Positions 17,154 through 26,113 of a stretch of DNA of 38,107 nt are shown here, in pieces (position 1 is the stretch's first letter; each line of letters opens with the position of its first letter). The notes under the pieces were generated by a model, which was not told where the DNA came from, ran no database searches, and saw nothing but the letters and a program-made list of their open reading frames with translations. Position numbers and translations under genes: made by a program. Origin of the DNA: Phenylobacterium sp. Its GTDB lineage: Bacteria; Pseudomonadota; Alphaproteobacteria; Caulobacterales; Caulobacteraceae. Location: positions 1 through 38,107 of the forward strand of contig NZ_JAEUMN010000034.1 in assembly GCF_016793225.1 (NCBI RefSeq). Direction: 5' to 3'.

Positions 17154-20123
17154 ATGAGCGGCTTTTCCATTCGCAGGCGCATGCTGGGCTCGACCGTGCT
17201 GGCCGGCCTGGCGCTGATGGGGGCCGCGCCGGCCTTCGCCCAGGCCGCCCCAGACGGCGCCGAGGTGGGGGAGGTGGTCGTCACCGGCTCGCGCATCCGT
17301 CGGGCCGAGACCGAGACGCCGGCGCCGGTCGCCGTCGTCGACGCCCAGACCCTGACCGACCGCGGCTTCGTCCAGCCCGGCCAGGCGCTGAACCAGATCA
17401 CCTCCAACATCCCGTCGTTCCCGCAGGCGGCCGGCAACGGCTCGGCGGCCGGCAGCGGGCAGCAGTATCCGAACCTGTTCGGCCTGGGCCCCGGCCGCAC
17501 GCTGACCCTGGTCAACGGCCGCCGGATGGTCACCTCGTCGTCGGGGCAGTTCAACATCAACGCGCCCGGACAGGGCGACCGGGTGGTGGACACCAACATC
17601 ATCCCCGCGGGCCTGCTCGAGCGCATCGACGTCGTGCAGGCGGGCGGCGCGGCGGTCTACGGCTCGGACGCCATCGCCGGCGTGATCAACTATGTGCTGA
17701 GGGACGACTTCGAGGGCGTCGAGCTGGACGCTCAGTACGGGGAATCCAGCCGCGGCGACTATCCGGTGACCAGCCTGCGCGGCACGTTCGGGAAGAACCT
17801 GTTGAGCGGGCGCGCCAATGTGGCGCTGGACCTGGAGTACTCCAAGACGCGGCCGCTCTACGACTACGACCGACCGCGCTCGAACCTGGGCCGGGTGACG
17901 GTGGCCAACACCGCCAACACGTCCGGCTCGGACGGCATCCCGGCGGTGCGCGAGAACCTGAACTCGCGCTTCACCAGCTTCAACTACAACGGCCTGCTGT
18001 TCTCGCCGGCCGCGGCGCCGCTCACCAACTTCATCCTGGCCATCGGCGGCGTCCCGCAGCAGTTCAACGCCACGGGCACGGCGCTGGTCCCCTACAGCAT
18101 CGGCACGCCGGGCGGCATTCCGTTTTCGTCGGGCGGCGACGGGCTGCCCTACCAGGAGCTGGCCTCGCTGTACGTCGGCGTGACGCGGTTCAACGCCAAC
18201 TTCCTGGGCCACTACGACATCACCGACAACATCCGCCTGTCGGCGGAGGTGGGCTGGGCGCACGTGCGCAGCCGCGACCCCTACCAGAACCTGCAGTCGA
18301 ACACGGTGCTCAACAACGCCGCCAGCGGCGCAGGCGCGATCCCGATCGCGCGGAGCAACCCGTTCCTGGACCCGGTGCGCGCGCAGGTGGCCCCGGGCGG
18401 CCCGCCGCTGTTCCTGTCCAAGGCGTGGAGCGATATCCTCTATTCCCGCGAGGGCAATCTCGAGACGGACACGGCCCGCGTGGTGCTGGCCCTGGACGGC
18501 GACTTCAGCCTGGGCGAGCGCAACTTCTACTGGAGCCTCTCGGCCAGCCACGCCGAGACCGACGGCGCCCAGCGCGGCTACGCGGTCTGGCAGACGCGCT
18601 TCAACAACGCGCTGCAGGCCGTGCGCACCGCCACCGGCCAGATCGTCTGCGGCATCAACGCCGACGCCAACCCGAACAACAACGACCCGAACTGCACGCC
18701 CATCAACCCGTTCGGCCAGGGCAATGTGACCCAGGAGGCGCGCAACTACGTCAACCTGCTGGTCGGCCAGGACTACCTCAACACCCAGGACGACTACCTG
18801 GCGACCCTGGGCGGCGACGTGCTCGAGCTGCCGGCGGGCAAGGTGAAGTTCAGCGTGGCCTACGAGCACCGCCGCGAGAAGGCGAAGTTCGTGCCGCTGA
18901 CGGCCAACCAGCTGGGGCTGACCGGCTCGCAGGTGCCGCAGGCGGCGACCGGCGGACGCTTCCACACCGACGAGCTGTCGGGCGAGCTGCTGATCCCCGT
19001 GCTGGGCGGCGACTTCACCCTGCCGTTCGCCAAGATGGTCGAGCTGGACGGCTCGTACCGCTACGTGGACAACTCGCTGGCGGGCAAGGAAGACGTCTGG
19101 GGCGTCGGCGGCCGATGGGAGATCGTGACCGGCTTCACGGCCCGGATCTCGCGCAGCCGCAACTTCCGGGCGCCGACGCTGGACCAGCAGTTCGCCCCGG
19201 TGCGGACGGCGCTGAACAACGCGGGCCAGGACCCGTGCGACTTCCGCTACATCGCCAACGGGCCGGCGCCGGCGACGCGCCGGGCCAACTGCGTGGCGCT
19301 GTTCGCGGCCAACCCGGGCTACGGGCCCCTCGCGACCTTCCAGAACTCGTCGTCGAACTTCTCGACGGCGCTGGTGACGTCGGGCGGCAATCCGAACCTC
19401 GACAACGAGATCTCCAACACCCTGACCTACGGGGTGGTGCTGCAGCCCGAGTTGATCCCGGGCCTCACCATCGTGGCGGACCGCATCGAGGTGGACCTGA
19501 AGGACGGCCTTTCGCCGTTCACGCCGGTCAACTTCCTGGAGACCTGCTTCGACGCCTCGCCGCAGCCGGCGGACGTGTGCGCGACCTTCACGCGTGACGC
19601 GGCCGGCAACGTGGTCACCGCGCGGCAGACGACCTTCAATGCCGGCAAGGTCACGTACCGGGGCGAGACCTACAACATCAACTACGTCTTCCCGGTGGGC
19701 CGCTTCTTCGGCGACGCCGACTACGGCGACATGGAGCTGAACCTGTCGCTGACCCACACGTCCAAGCTGGTGACCTCGGTCACGGGCTTCGACCGTTCGC
19801 GGACCGACAACACGGTGGCCCAGCCCGACTGGGTGGGGACCTTCGACGCGCGCTACCGCCGCGGGCCGCTGCGCCTGACCTACCAGATGATCTACCTGGA
19901 CAAGGTGGCCCTGGCCCAGAACGCCTCGATCGAGTCGACGCCGACGCCGGTCATCGACGAGAACATCCGGCACAACGTCTCGGCGGCCTACACCTTCCTG
20001 GACCGCTACACGGTGCGCGCCGGCGTCACCAACCTGACGGACGAGGACCCGTCGTTCCCCACCCGCAACTACGGCGACATCCTGGGCCGGCAGTTCTTCG
20101 TGGGCCTGAACGCCAAGTTCTAG
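17154..20123 (+). CDS. TonB-dependent outer membrane receptor
   Basis: This 989-residue protein is a TonB-dependent receptor of the large Caulobacter/sphingomonad type. The signal peptide ends near APAFAQA. A TonB-box-like EVGEVVVTGSRIRR (about residues 35-50) comes next, then the plug domain with LNQITSNIPSF, RTLTLVNGRRMV and QAGGAAVYGSDAIAGVINYVL. The barrel ends in GRQFFVGLNAKF with a terminal aromatic residue for BAM insertion. One or two cysteine pairs (for example IVCGINADANPNNNDPNCTP) suggest disulfides in loops. No siderophore gene is near; the neighbours point to peptides as cargo, which is inferred. I chose ATG 17154, behind GGGGGATC. Confidence 0.95.
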   Translation: MSGFSIRRRMLGSTVLAGLALMGAAPAFAQAAPDGAEVGEVVVTGSRIRRAETETPAPVAVVDAQTLTDRGFVQPGQALNQITSNIPSFPQAAGNGSAAGSGQQYPNLFGLGPGRTLTLVNGRRMVTSSSGQFNINAPGQGDRVVDTNIIPAGLLERIDVVQAGGAAVYGSDAIAGVINYVLRDDFEGVELDAQYGESSRGDYPVTSLRGTFGKNLLSGRANVALDLEYSKTRPLYDYDRPRSNLGRVTVANTANTSGSDGIPAVRENLNSRFTSFNYNGLLFSPAAAPLTNFILAIGGVPQQFNATGTALVPYSIGTPGGIPFSSGGDGLPYQELASLYVGVTRFNANFLGHYDITDNIRLSAEVGWAHVRSRDPYQNLQSNTVLNNAASGAGAIPIARSNPFLDPVRAQVAPGGPPLFLSKAWSDILYSREGNLETDTARVVLALDGDFSLGERNFYWSLSASHAETDGAQRGYAVWQTRFNNALQAVRTATGQIVCGINADANPNNNDPNCTPINPFGQGNVTQEARNYVNLLVGQDYLNTQDDYLATLGGDVLELPAGKVKFSVAYEHRREKAKFVPLTANQLGLTGSQVPQAATGGRFHTDELSGELLIPVLGGDFTLPFAKMVELDGSYRYVDNSLAGKEDVWGVGGRWEIVTGFTARISRSRNFRAPTLDQQFAPVRTALNNAGQDPCDFRYIANGPAPATRRANCVALFAANPGYGPLATFQNSSSNFSTALVTSGGNPNLDNEISNTLTYGVVLQPELIPGLTIVADRIEVDLKDGLSPFTPVNFLETCFDASPQPADVCATFTRDAAGNVVTARQTTFNAGKVTYRGETYNINYVFPVGRFFGDADYGDMELNLSLTHTSKLVTSVTGFDRSRTDNTVAQPDWVGTFDARYRRGPLRLTYQMIYLDKVALAQNASIESTPTPVIDENIRHNVSAAYTFLDRYTVRAGVTNLTDEDPSFPTRNYGDILGRQFFVGLNAKF

Positions 20124-20128
20124 AACGT

Positions 20129-20188
20129 CGCGGTCCAGGATATCGGACCGCGCCTCCGCCGCGGCGGCCGCCAGAGGGCCGCCGCGGC
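20129..20188 (+). other. Two GC-rich hairpins between receptor and downstream gene
   Basis: CGCGGTCC pairs with GGACCGCG (20129-20136 and 20145-20152), and GCCGCGGCGGCC pairs with GGCCGCCGCGGC (20158-20169 and 20177-20188) around a 7-base loop. Both stems are perfect. No T tract follows. They start 6 bases after the receptor stop codon and could stabilise its message or reduce read-through into the next gene. Confidence 0.6.
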
Positions 20189-20279
20189 CCCCACATCCGG
20201 CTCTTGCCGGTCGGCCGCGCCGGCCCGACGCTGCGCGCGGCGCGGGTCCCCGCGCCGAGGTCCAGGCACGGAGGAGCGC

Positions 20280-21221
20280 TTGCGCATCATCGATCGGGAC
20301 GAGGTGGCCCGGAAGCTCACCTACGAGCTCTGCATCCCGCTCGTCCGGGAGGCGATGATCGCCTTCTCGAAGGGCGTCACACGCCAGCACCTCCGTTCGA
20401 TCCTGCCGCTGGGGCCGAAGGGGGTGTTCGGGATCATGCCGGGCGCGCTGGGCGAGGGCGCGATGTTCGGCGCCAAGCTGATCAGCGTCTACCCGGGCAA
20501 CTTCGCCAAGGGCGTCCAGTCGCACCAGGGCGTGGTGGTGCTGTTCGACGGCGAGACCGGCGCGCCGGTCTGCGTGGCGCACGCCGGCGAGATCACGGCG
20601 ATCCGGACGGCGGCGGCGAGCGCGGTGGCGACGGACGCGCTGGCCCGGCCCGAGGCGGCCGCGATGGCGATCCTGGGCTACGGCGAGCAGGCGACGACGC
20701 ACGCGCGCGCGATCGCGAAGGTGCGCCGGCTGTCGAAGATCGCCGTGTGGGGCCGCGACGCCGGGCGGGCGACGGCTTTCGCGGCCAGGATGGGCGCGGA
20801 ACTGGGCCTTCCGGTCGCCGCGGCCGACAGCGTCGAGGCCGCCGTGGCGGACGCCGACATCATCACGGCGGTGACCAATGCGCGCGAACCGATCCTGCGC
20901 GGCGCCTGGGTGGCGCCGGGCGCGCACGTGAACCTGGTGGGCTCCAGCGGTCCCGGGCCGACGGAGGTCGACCACGACCTGGTGGTCCGTTCGCGCTTCA
21001 TCGCCGACAGCCGCGAGGGCGTTCTCGCCCAGGGCGCCGAGTTCCTCTACGCCAAGGCCGCGGGCCTGGTGGGCGACGATCACGTGGTGGGCGAGATCGG
21101 CCAGGTGCTGGCGGGCGACCTGCCGGGACGCCAGTCCGCCGACCAGATCACGGTCTACAAGTCGCTGGGTCACGTGGTGCAGGACCTCGCGGCCGCCAAG
21201 GCGCTCTACGAGGCGGGCTGA
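20280..21221 (+). CDS. Ornithine cyclodeaminase / mu-crystallin family protein
   Basis: This 313-residue protein belongs to the ornithine cyclodeaminase/mu-crystallin family. Members either cyclise ornithine to proline or reduce cyclic imines such as pyrroline-2-carboxylate. The nucleotide-binding loop AILGYGEQATTHARAI (about residues 125-140) and the following AVWGRD strand are clear. GPGPTEVDHDLV and GEIGQVLAGDLPGRQ near the C-terminus are family signatures. Translation starts at a TTG behind a perfect GGAGGA. No signal peptide is seen, so it is cytosolic. No island-type promoter precedes it; it probably depends on read-through from the receptor gene across two hairpins. It joins the next gene in a TGATG overlap. 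A role in proline-like amino-acid catabolism is plausible, not proven. Confidence 0.9.
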   Translation: MRIIDRDEVARKLTYELCIPLVREAMIAFSKGVTRQHLRSILPLGPKGVFGIMPGALGEGAMFGAKLISVYPGNFAKGVQSHQGVVVLFDGETGAPVCVAHAGEITAIRTAAASAVATDALARPEAAAMAILGYGEQATTHARAIAKVRRLSKIAVWGRDAGRATAFAARMGAELGLPVAAADSVEAAVADADIITAVTNAREPILRGAWVAPGAHVNLVGSSGPGPTEVDHDLVVRSRFIADSREGVLAQGAEFLYAKAAGLVGDDHVVGEIGQVLAGDLPGRQSADQITVYKSLGHVVQDLAAAKALYEAG

Positions 21222-22927
21222 TGCGCGGGTTCTGCCTCGTGTTGTCGATGGCGCTGGCCGTGGCGCTCGGCCCTGCGCCCGCGGCCGCCGCCGCGGAGCC
21301 GGAGCTTCGGGTCGTGCTGAAGCCCGGGGGGATCGACGCGGCGGCCGGCCGGGCGTTCGTCGAGGTCCGGCTGACCATCCCCGACGTCGACGTTCCGGCG
21401 GGCGCGCCGCTGCTGACGCTGCCCCTGGTGATCGCGAACACCGACACCGTGGCGGCGACCCTGACGGAGCTGAAGGTCACGGACGCCGCGAGCGAGGTCC
21501 CGCTGAGCGTGAAGGACGACCCCGTCGCGATCGCCTACTCGCGCCGCTGGTTGGCCGGGCGGGCGGTGAAGGGGGACGTGACCGTGACCTACCGGGCGCC
21601 GGTGGACAACACGCCGCCCCGGAGGGGCTCGGGACCGCCGTACGGCCTGCGCACCGAGGGCGGCGGCGTCTCGGGCGTGGGCAACACCTTCATCCTGCTG
21701 CCCGAGGGCGGGACGGCCTATCGGGTGGCGCTGTCCTGGGACCTGAGCGGGATGCCGGCCGGCTCGACCGCGATGTCGAGCCTGGGCGACGGCGACGTCA
21801 CGCTGCCCGCGGGGCCGGCCGAGCGGCTCCACCGCACCCTGTTCATGGCCGGACCCATGCGGCGCGCGCCGGCGAACGTGACGGCGACCGGCTTCTCCGC
21901 CGCCTGGCTGGGCGACCCGCCGTTCGACCCGCGGCCGCTGATGGAATGGGCGTCGCGCCTGCACGGCTGGATGAGCGGCTTCTTCCAGGACCCGGAGACC
22001 CCGCCTTACCGGGTCGTCCTGCGCTACAACCCCATCAACGCCGGCGGCGGCGCGGCGCTGACCAACTCGTTCCTGCTGACCTGGGGCGAGACGGCCAAGG
22101 ACCCCGAGGCGCTGAAGGGGACCCTAGCGCACGAGATGATCCACACCTGGACCGCCTCGGGCCTTGGCGGCCAGTGGTACGGCGAGGGGATCGCGGTGCA
22201 CTACCAGGCGCTGTTGCCGATGCGCGCCGGCATGCTGACGCCCGAACAGTACCTGGACGACATCAACGACACGGCCCGGCGCTACTACACCAATGCGCTG
22301 AACGACACGCCGGACGCCGAGATCGCCGCGCGGTTCTGGGAGGACACCCGGATCCGTACGCTGCCGTACGACCGGGGCGCGATGTACTTCGCCGTGCTGG
22401 ACGGGAAGATCCGGCGGGCCAGCCAGGGCCGGCGATCGCTGGACGACCTGATCCGCGAGATGGTCCGGCGACGCCGCGCGGGCGAGACCGTGCCCGAGAG
22501 CGGCTGGGTCGAGCTGCTGGCGCGGGAGCTGGGCGAGGAGGGACGCCGCGTGCACGCGGACATGCTGGCGGGCCGGCTGATGCTGCCCGAGAGCGGCGAC
22601 TTCGGTCCCTGCTTCAGCCGCACGACGGGCAGGTTCCGGCGCTTCGACCTGGGCTTCGACCCCCGCTCGCTGGTGGGGGACGTGAAGACCATCCGGGGCC
22701 TGGTCCCGGGCTCGGAAGCCGCCAAGGCCGGACTTCAGGACGGCGACGTCGTCACCTACTCGGTCGCCATGGACAGCGTGCAGGGCGACCAGGCGCGGAT
22801 GCTGACGCTGCGCGTGACCCGCGCGGGCCGGACATTCCCGGTGACCTACCTGCCGCGCGGCGAGACCGTGGACGCCTGGCAATGGACGCGGGTCCCGGGC
22901 GTGCCCGACGCCAGATGCGCGACCTGA
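21221..22927 (+). CDS. Exported M61-like gluzincin peptidase with C-terminal PDZ, copy 1
   Basis: This 568-residue zinc peptidase has HEMIH (His304, Glu305, His308) and, 13 residues on, the third ligand Glu322 in WYGEGIAVHY. The layout of a beta-rich N-terminal half, a thermolysin-like core and a C-terminal PDZ domain (GLVPGSEAAKAGLQDGDVV, about residues 490-510) matches family M61 glycyl aminopeptidases, although the spacing to the third ligand is shorter than in the classical members. A Sec signal peptide (cut near AAAA, about residue 25) sends it to the periplasm. Cys464 and Cys566 are matched in the second copy and may form a disulfide. It starts at the stop codon of the preceding gene (TGATG) and ends 24 bases from the converging S10 protein C. 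Confidence 0.82.
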   Translation: MRGFCLVLSMALAVALGPAPAAAAAEPELRVVLKPGGIDAAAGRAFVEVRLTIPDVDVPAGAPLLTLPLVIANTDTVAATLTELKVTDAASEVPLSVKDDPVAIAYSRRWLAGRAVKGDVTVTYRAPVDNTPPRRGSGPPYGLRTEGGGVSGVGNTFILLPEGGTAYRVALSWDLSGMPAGSTAMSSLGDGDVTLPAGPAERLHRTLFMAGPMRRAPANVTATGFSAAWLGDPPFDPRPLMEWASRLHGWMSGFFQDPETPPYRVVLRYNPINAGGGAALTNSFLLTWGETAKDPEALKGTLAHEMIHTWTASGLGGQWYGEGIAVHYQALLPMRAGMLTPEQYLDDINDTARRYYTNALNDTPDAEIAARFWEDTRIRTLPYDRGAMYFAVLDGKIRRASQGRRSLDDLIREMVRRRRAGETVPESGWVELLARELGEEGRRVHADMLAGRLMLPESGDFGPCFSRTTGRFRRFDLGFDPRSLVGDVKTIRGLVPGSEAAKAGLQDGDVVTYSVAMDSVQGDQARMLTLRVTRAGRTFPVTYLPRGETVDAWQWTRVPGVPDARCAT

Positions 22928-22951
22928 GACGGCTCTGGGGGCGCCGATGGA

Positions 22952-24406
22952 TCAGCGCAGGGTCCCGCTCACCAGGGCGCGGATGTCGCGGCTGAAGCGC
23001 GCGCGGGTTTCGGCGTCGCGGTACATCATGTGACCCCCGGGATAGCAGCGGAACGTCATGGCGGGCTTCAGGGGCGCGGGGAGGCGGCGCGCGGTCTCCG
23101 CGTCGCCGGCGCAGTTCGCGAGGCTGTCGTACAGGCCCGAGGCCACGAGCACCCTGAGCCTCGGATTCAGCGCCACGGCCTCGGCCGTGCCGGGCAGGGG
23201 CGGGCCGAGCTTCGGCGGGCCGGCTCCCGTGCGGACGGCCTCTGCGAAGGCCTTCTCGCGCGCCTCGGGGGTGACCGGGCCGGTGGCGTAGTCCCAGCGC
23301 GCGCCGACGCCGGGCGGGGGCTTGCCGTCCGGGCCAGGCGGCTCGGCCTCGAGGCCCACGTACGGCAGGTCGGTGCGATACCCGAGGTCGCCGCGCAGGT
23401 AGCGCAGGATGGCGTCCGTGGCGCGGTCGGACGGCTCGTCGACGCGGCGCATGTCGAAGACGTTCAGCGGCCTGTCGCCGCCGAGCGCGGTGCGGAACTG
23501 CCGCGGCGTCAGCATCAGCGTGCGGCGATCGACCTGGTCCGCCGGCACGCCGGTGAGGCGCGCCAACCCCGCCGCGATGCGCTCGCGCTCGTCGGGGTCC
23601 AGCTGCTCGCGCCGGGCCAGCGCCGGCCCGTAGGTGTCGCGGGCCCACCGCCCGGCGGCGCGGCGGACGGCGTCGGGCGTGCGTCCGACGTCCGGGGCAA
23701 GCCGGCCGTGATGGAAGGCGGTCACCGCGTATCCCACGACCCTCAGGTGGTCGAGCGGCGGGTCGGCGGCGCCGCGGGCGAGCCCGGTTCCGCCGGAGAT
23801 CAGCCCCAGGCCGTTGACCCGGACGCCCCGCGCCAGCAGGGCCTGGCCGACGTTGGCGGCGCGGCCTGCGCCCCAGCTCTCGCCGATCAGGTAGAGCGGG
23901 TTGGCCTCGGCGGCTTGCTGCGCGCGCCAGGCGCGGACGAACTCGGTCACCGACGCCACGTCGCCCAAGGTGCCGTAGAACCCCTGGGCGTACTCGGGGC
24001 GGGCCGCGCGGCTGAAGCCCGTGCCGATGGGATCGACGAAGACCAGATCGGCGTGGGTCAGCCAGGTGTCGGCGTTGTCGACGAGGCGGCCGACTTCGCC
24101 CCGCTTCGGGCCGGCGACCTCGAAGTGCAGCGTGGCCGAGTTGGCGCCGGGGCCGCCGTTCCAGACGAAGGCGAGGGGGCGGGGCTTCGACGAGGGGACC
24201 CGGTAGGCGATGTAGAACATCCAGCCCCTGGTCTCGCCCGTTCCCGGGTCGCGGATGGCGATGCGGCCGGCCTCGGCCGTGTAGGCGAGCGGCCGGCCGG
24301 CGATGGTGATGGCGTGGCGCGTGACCACAGGGGCCTCGGCCGCCGGCTGGGCGACGGCGGACGCGGCGGCGGTCGCCAGGACCGCGGCGGCGAGCAGGGC
24401 CCTCAC
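22952..24406 (-). CDS. Exported S10 serine carboxypeptidase-like protein C
   Basis: This 484-residue S10 family protein shows WNGGPGANSATLHFE, the nucleophile Ser177 in GESWGAG (Trp instead of the usual Tyr), Asp427 in ASGLYDSLANC and His459 in YPGGHMMYRD. The signal peptide is VRALLAAAVLATAAASAVA. I chose GTG 24406, one base after the stop of the upstream gene, since it starts the signal peptide cleanly; an ATG at 24436 would overlap the upstream gene by 29 bases. It is the second gene of a two-gene operon with S10 protein D. The Tyr-to-Trp change and the cysteine after the catalytic Asp set it apart from its paralogues and suggest a different substrate. Confidence 0.88.
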   Translation of the reverse strand: MRALLAAAVLATAAASAVAQPAAEAPVVTRHAITIAGRPLAYTAEAGRIAIRDPGTGETRGWMFYIAYRVPSSKPRPLAFVWNGGPGANSATLHFEVAGPKRGEVGRLVDNADTWLTHADLVFVDPIGTGFSRAARPEYAQGFYGTLGDVASVTEFVRAWRAQQAAEANPLYLIGESWGAGRAANVGQALLARGVRVNGLGLISGGTGLARGAADPPLDHLRVVGYAVTAFHHGRLAPDVGRTPDAVRRAAGRWARDTYGPALARREQLDPDERERIAAGLARLTGVPADQVDRRTLMLTPRQFRTALGGDRPLNVFDMRRVDEPSDRATDAILRYLRGDLGYRTDLPYVGLEAEPPGPDGKPPPGVGARWDYATGPVTPEAREKAFAEAVRTGAGPPKLGPPLPGTAEAVALNPRLRVLVASGLYDSLANCAGDAETARRLPAPLKPAMTFRCYPGGHMMYRDAETRARFSRDIRALVSGTLR

Positions 24407-24407
24407 C

Positions 24408-25895
24408 TCAGAGCGCCTGGGGCGCGAACCGCCCACCGGTGATCCAGCTGCGGATGTCGCCGGTGAACGCCTTCAGCGACGGCTCGTGCGTGTAGGCCAT
24501 GTGGCCGCCCACGTACTGGCGCTGGATCACGCGTTCGCGCGGCCAGTCGCTCTTGGTCACGAGGTAGCGGGCCGGGCCGACCGTGGTCGTCAGGTCGTAG
24601 ATGCCGGTGCCGATCATGAGCCGGAACTTCGGATCGGCCGCGAAGGCGGGGCCGATGCGCGCCTGGTAGTCGTAGTCCAGGAAGGGGCCGCCCGGCCCCA
24701 GCGTGCCGTTCCAGGCCCAGCCGCTCGTCTCCGGCGCCTGGGCCCGGTAGTCCGAAGCCGGCCAGGCGACGCCGAGGTCCCGGTAGTGCGCCAGCATGGA
24801 GGGCTCGACCGCGGCGGTCACCGGGCCGAAGGGGTCGGCCACGCGCTGCCCGGCCGGCGCGGGACCCACGTAGCGGGCGTCGTACATGCCCAGCACCTGG
24901 CCGGGGAGAAGCTCGCGCAGGAAGGCGATCTTGGTGATCTGGAGGTCGTTCCGCAGGTAGTAGTCGGCGCTGACGCCGGTCATCGCCTGAAGCTTCGCGG
25001 CCACCTCGCGGCGCCTGGCGGCGGGCAGGTCGTGGCCCTGCAGGAGGGCCTGCAGGTATTCGCTCATGCCCCAGGCGTAGGCGGCGTCCACCACGGCGCC
25101 CATGGACCGGCCTTTCCAGGCCGGCGCCCGGCCGTGGTAGGCGGCGACGGCGGCCAGCGCCGTGAGATTGGTGGCGTAGGCCAGGGCGTTCTTCGCGCGC
25201 TGGCTGGTCTCGATCATGTTGACGGCCTGGCCGAAGAGGAAGACGCCGGAGAGCGGCATCACCTTGGCCAGCTGGCCGGCCATGAGGGCCGCGCGAAGGG
25301 TGCCGTAGCTCTCGCCCAGCACGAACTTCGGCGAGGCCTCGCGGCCGTTCGTCCGGATCCAGGCCGCCACGAAGTCGGAGACCGACTGGGCGTCGCCCTC
25401 GACCGAGTACACACGCGACCGGTCGCCGCCGGGCAGCAGGCGCGAGAAGCCGGTCTCGGCCGGGTCGACGAACACCAGGTCGGCCACGTCGAGCACCGTC
25501 TCCGTGTTGTCGACGAGGCCGCCGGCAGTGGGGACCTTGGGATCCTGGGAGACCACGAGCCGTCGGGGGCCCAGAGCCATCATGTGCAGGGTGGCGGACG
25601 AGCTGGACGGGCCGCCGTTGAAGGCGAACAGCACCGGACGGGTGGCGGGGTCGGCGCCGGCCTTCACATAGGACGTGCAGACGAAGCGCACGCCGGGCCG
25701 GCCGTCGGCGGCCGCGACGACCGTCTCTCCGACCGTGGCGGTGAAGTCGACCTTCCGTCCGTTGAAGACGCCCGAATGCGTGCTTACGAACGGGCCGCCG
25801 GCGCCCGGGAGGGTCTCGGCGGCCTTCGCCGCGCCCGCGGCCGCCACGGCGAGGCCGCCGGCGCCCAGCAGCTCGCGCTTGGTGATCCCGGCCAT
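24408..25895 (-). CDS. Exported S10 serine carboxypeptidase-like protein D
   Basis: This 495-residue S10 family protein has FNGGPSSSSATLHMM (Ser replaces Gly in the oxyanion loop), Ser196 in GESYGT, Asp434 in GTGIYDLTTT and His465 in YVGGHMAYTH. The N-terminus MAGITKRELLGAGGLAVAAAG has a KR pair before the hydrophobic stretch. It looks like a Tat signal with lysine in place of the first arginine, so export may be by either route. The ATG at 25895 follows AGGGGGCGG. It heads the operon with S10 protein C and is preceded by an island-type promoter. It diverges from the amidohydrolase unit, 218 bases away. Confidence 0.88.
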   Translation of the reverse strand: MAGITKRELLGAGGLAVAAAGAAKAAETLPGAGGPFVSTHSGVFNGRKVDFTATVGETVVAAADGRPGVRFVCTSYVKAGADPATRPVLFAFNGGPSSSSATLHMMALGPRRLVVSQDPKVPTAGGLVDNTETVLDVADLVFVDPAETGFSRLLPGGDRSRVYSVEGDAQSVSDFVAAWIRTNGREASPKFVLGESYGTLRAALMAGQLAKVMPLSGVFLFGQAVNMIETSQRAKNALAYATNLTALAAVAAYHGRAPAWKGRSMGAVVDAAYAWGMSEYLQALLQGHDLPAARRREVAAKLQAMTGVSADYYLRNDLQITKIAFLRELLPGQVLGMYDARYVGPAPAGQRVADPFGPVTAAVEPSMLAHYRDLGVAWPASDYRAQAPETSGWAWNGTLGPGGPFLDYDYQARIGPAFAADPKFRLMIGTGIYDLTTTVGPARYLVTKSDWPRERVIQRQYVGGHMAYTHEPSLKAFTGDIRSWITGGRFAPQAL

Positions 25896-25924
25896 ATCCG
25901 CCCCCTGGTTTCCGTCGCCGGGGA

Positions 25925-25962
25925 AGGCTAGCCCGGGGCCGCCGGATAATCTTTTCCTTCTG
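25925..25962 (-). promoter_or_regulatory. Island promoter P3 (S10 proteins D and C)
   Basis: On the minus strand CCAGAAGGAAAAGATTAT, 14 bases, CTAGCCT (25931-25925), read with the preceding G as GCTAGCCT. The AAGGAAAA string is present, but the base-for-base alignment puts AGATTAT at the conserved spacing, so the block is shifted by five bases relative to P1 and P2. Confidence 0.45.
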
Positions 25963-26055
25963 GCGGCGCGGCCCAATTCCCGCGGCATAGGCTATGCCGA
26001 CGGCGCTTCCGGTCCCGCATTGATCTTGTCGCCCGCGACGGCGCTCGCCAGCAGT

Positions 26056-26089
26056 TCGAATAGAAAATCCCGACGCCGAAGGTACGATG
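26056..26089 (+). promoter_or_regulatory. Island promoter P4 (amidohydrolase, M61 copy 2, permease)
   Basis: TCGAATAGAAAAT (26056-26068), 14 bases, TACGATG (26083-26089). The -10 lacks the CTAG core of P1, P2, P3 and P5, but position and upstream block match. The distance to the ATG at 26114 is 24 bases, as in P1. Confidence 0.45.
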
Positions 26090-26113
26090 ATGCGGTCGTG
26101 AGGGGTCGTATCC

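Noticed and set aside
13216-21173. Very long open frames opposite the peptidase and receptor genes (for example over 13216-15270 plus and 17067-21173 minus)
   Set aside because: High GC removes stop codons from the opposite strand. These frames are His/Gln/Arg/Gly-rich with no recognisable domain, while the genes they oppose have full catalytic motifs.
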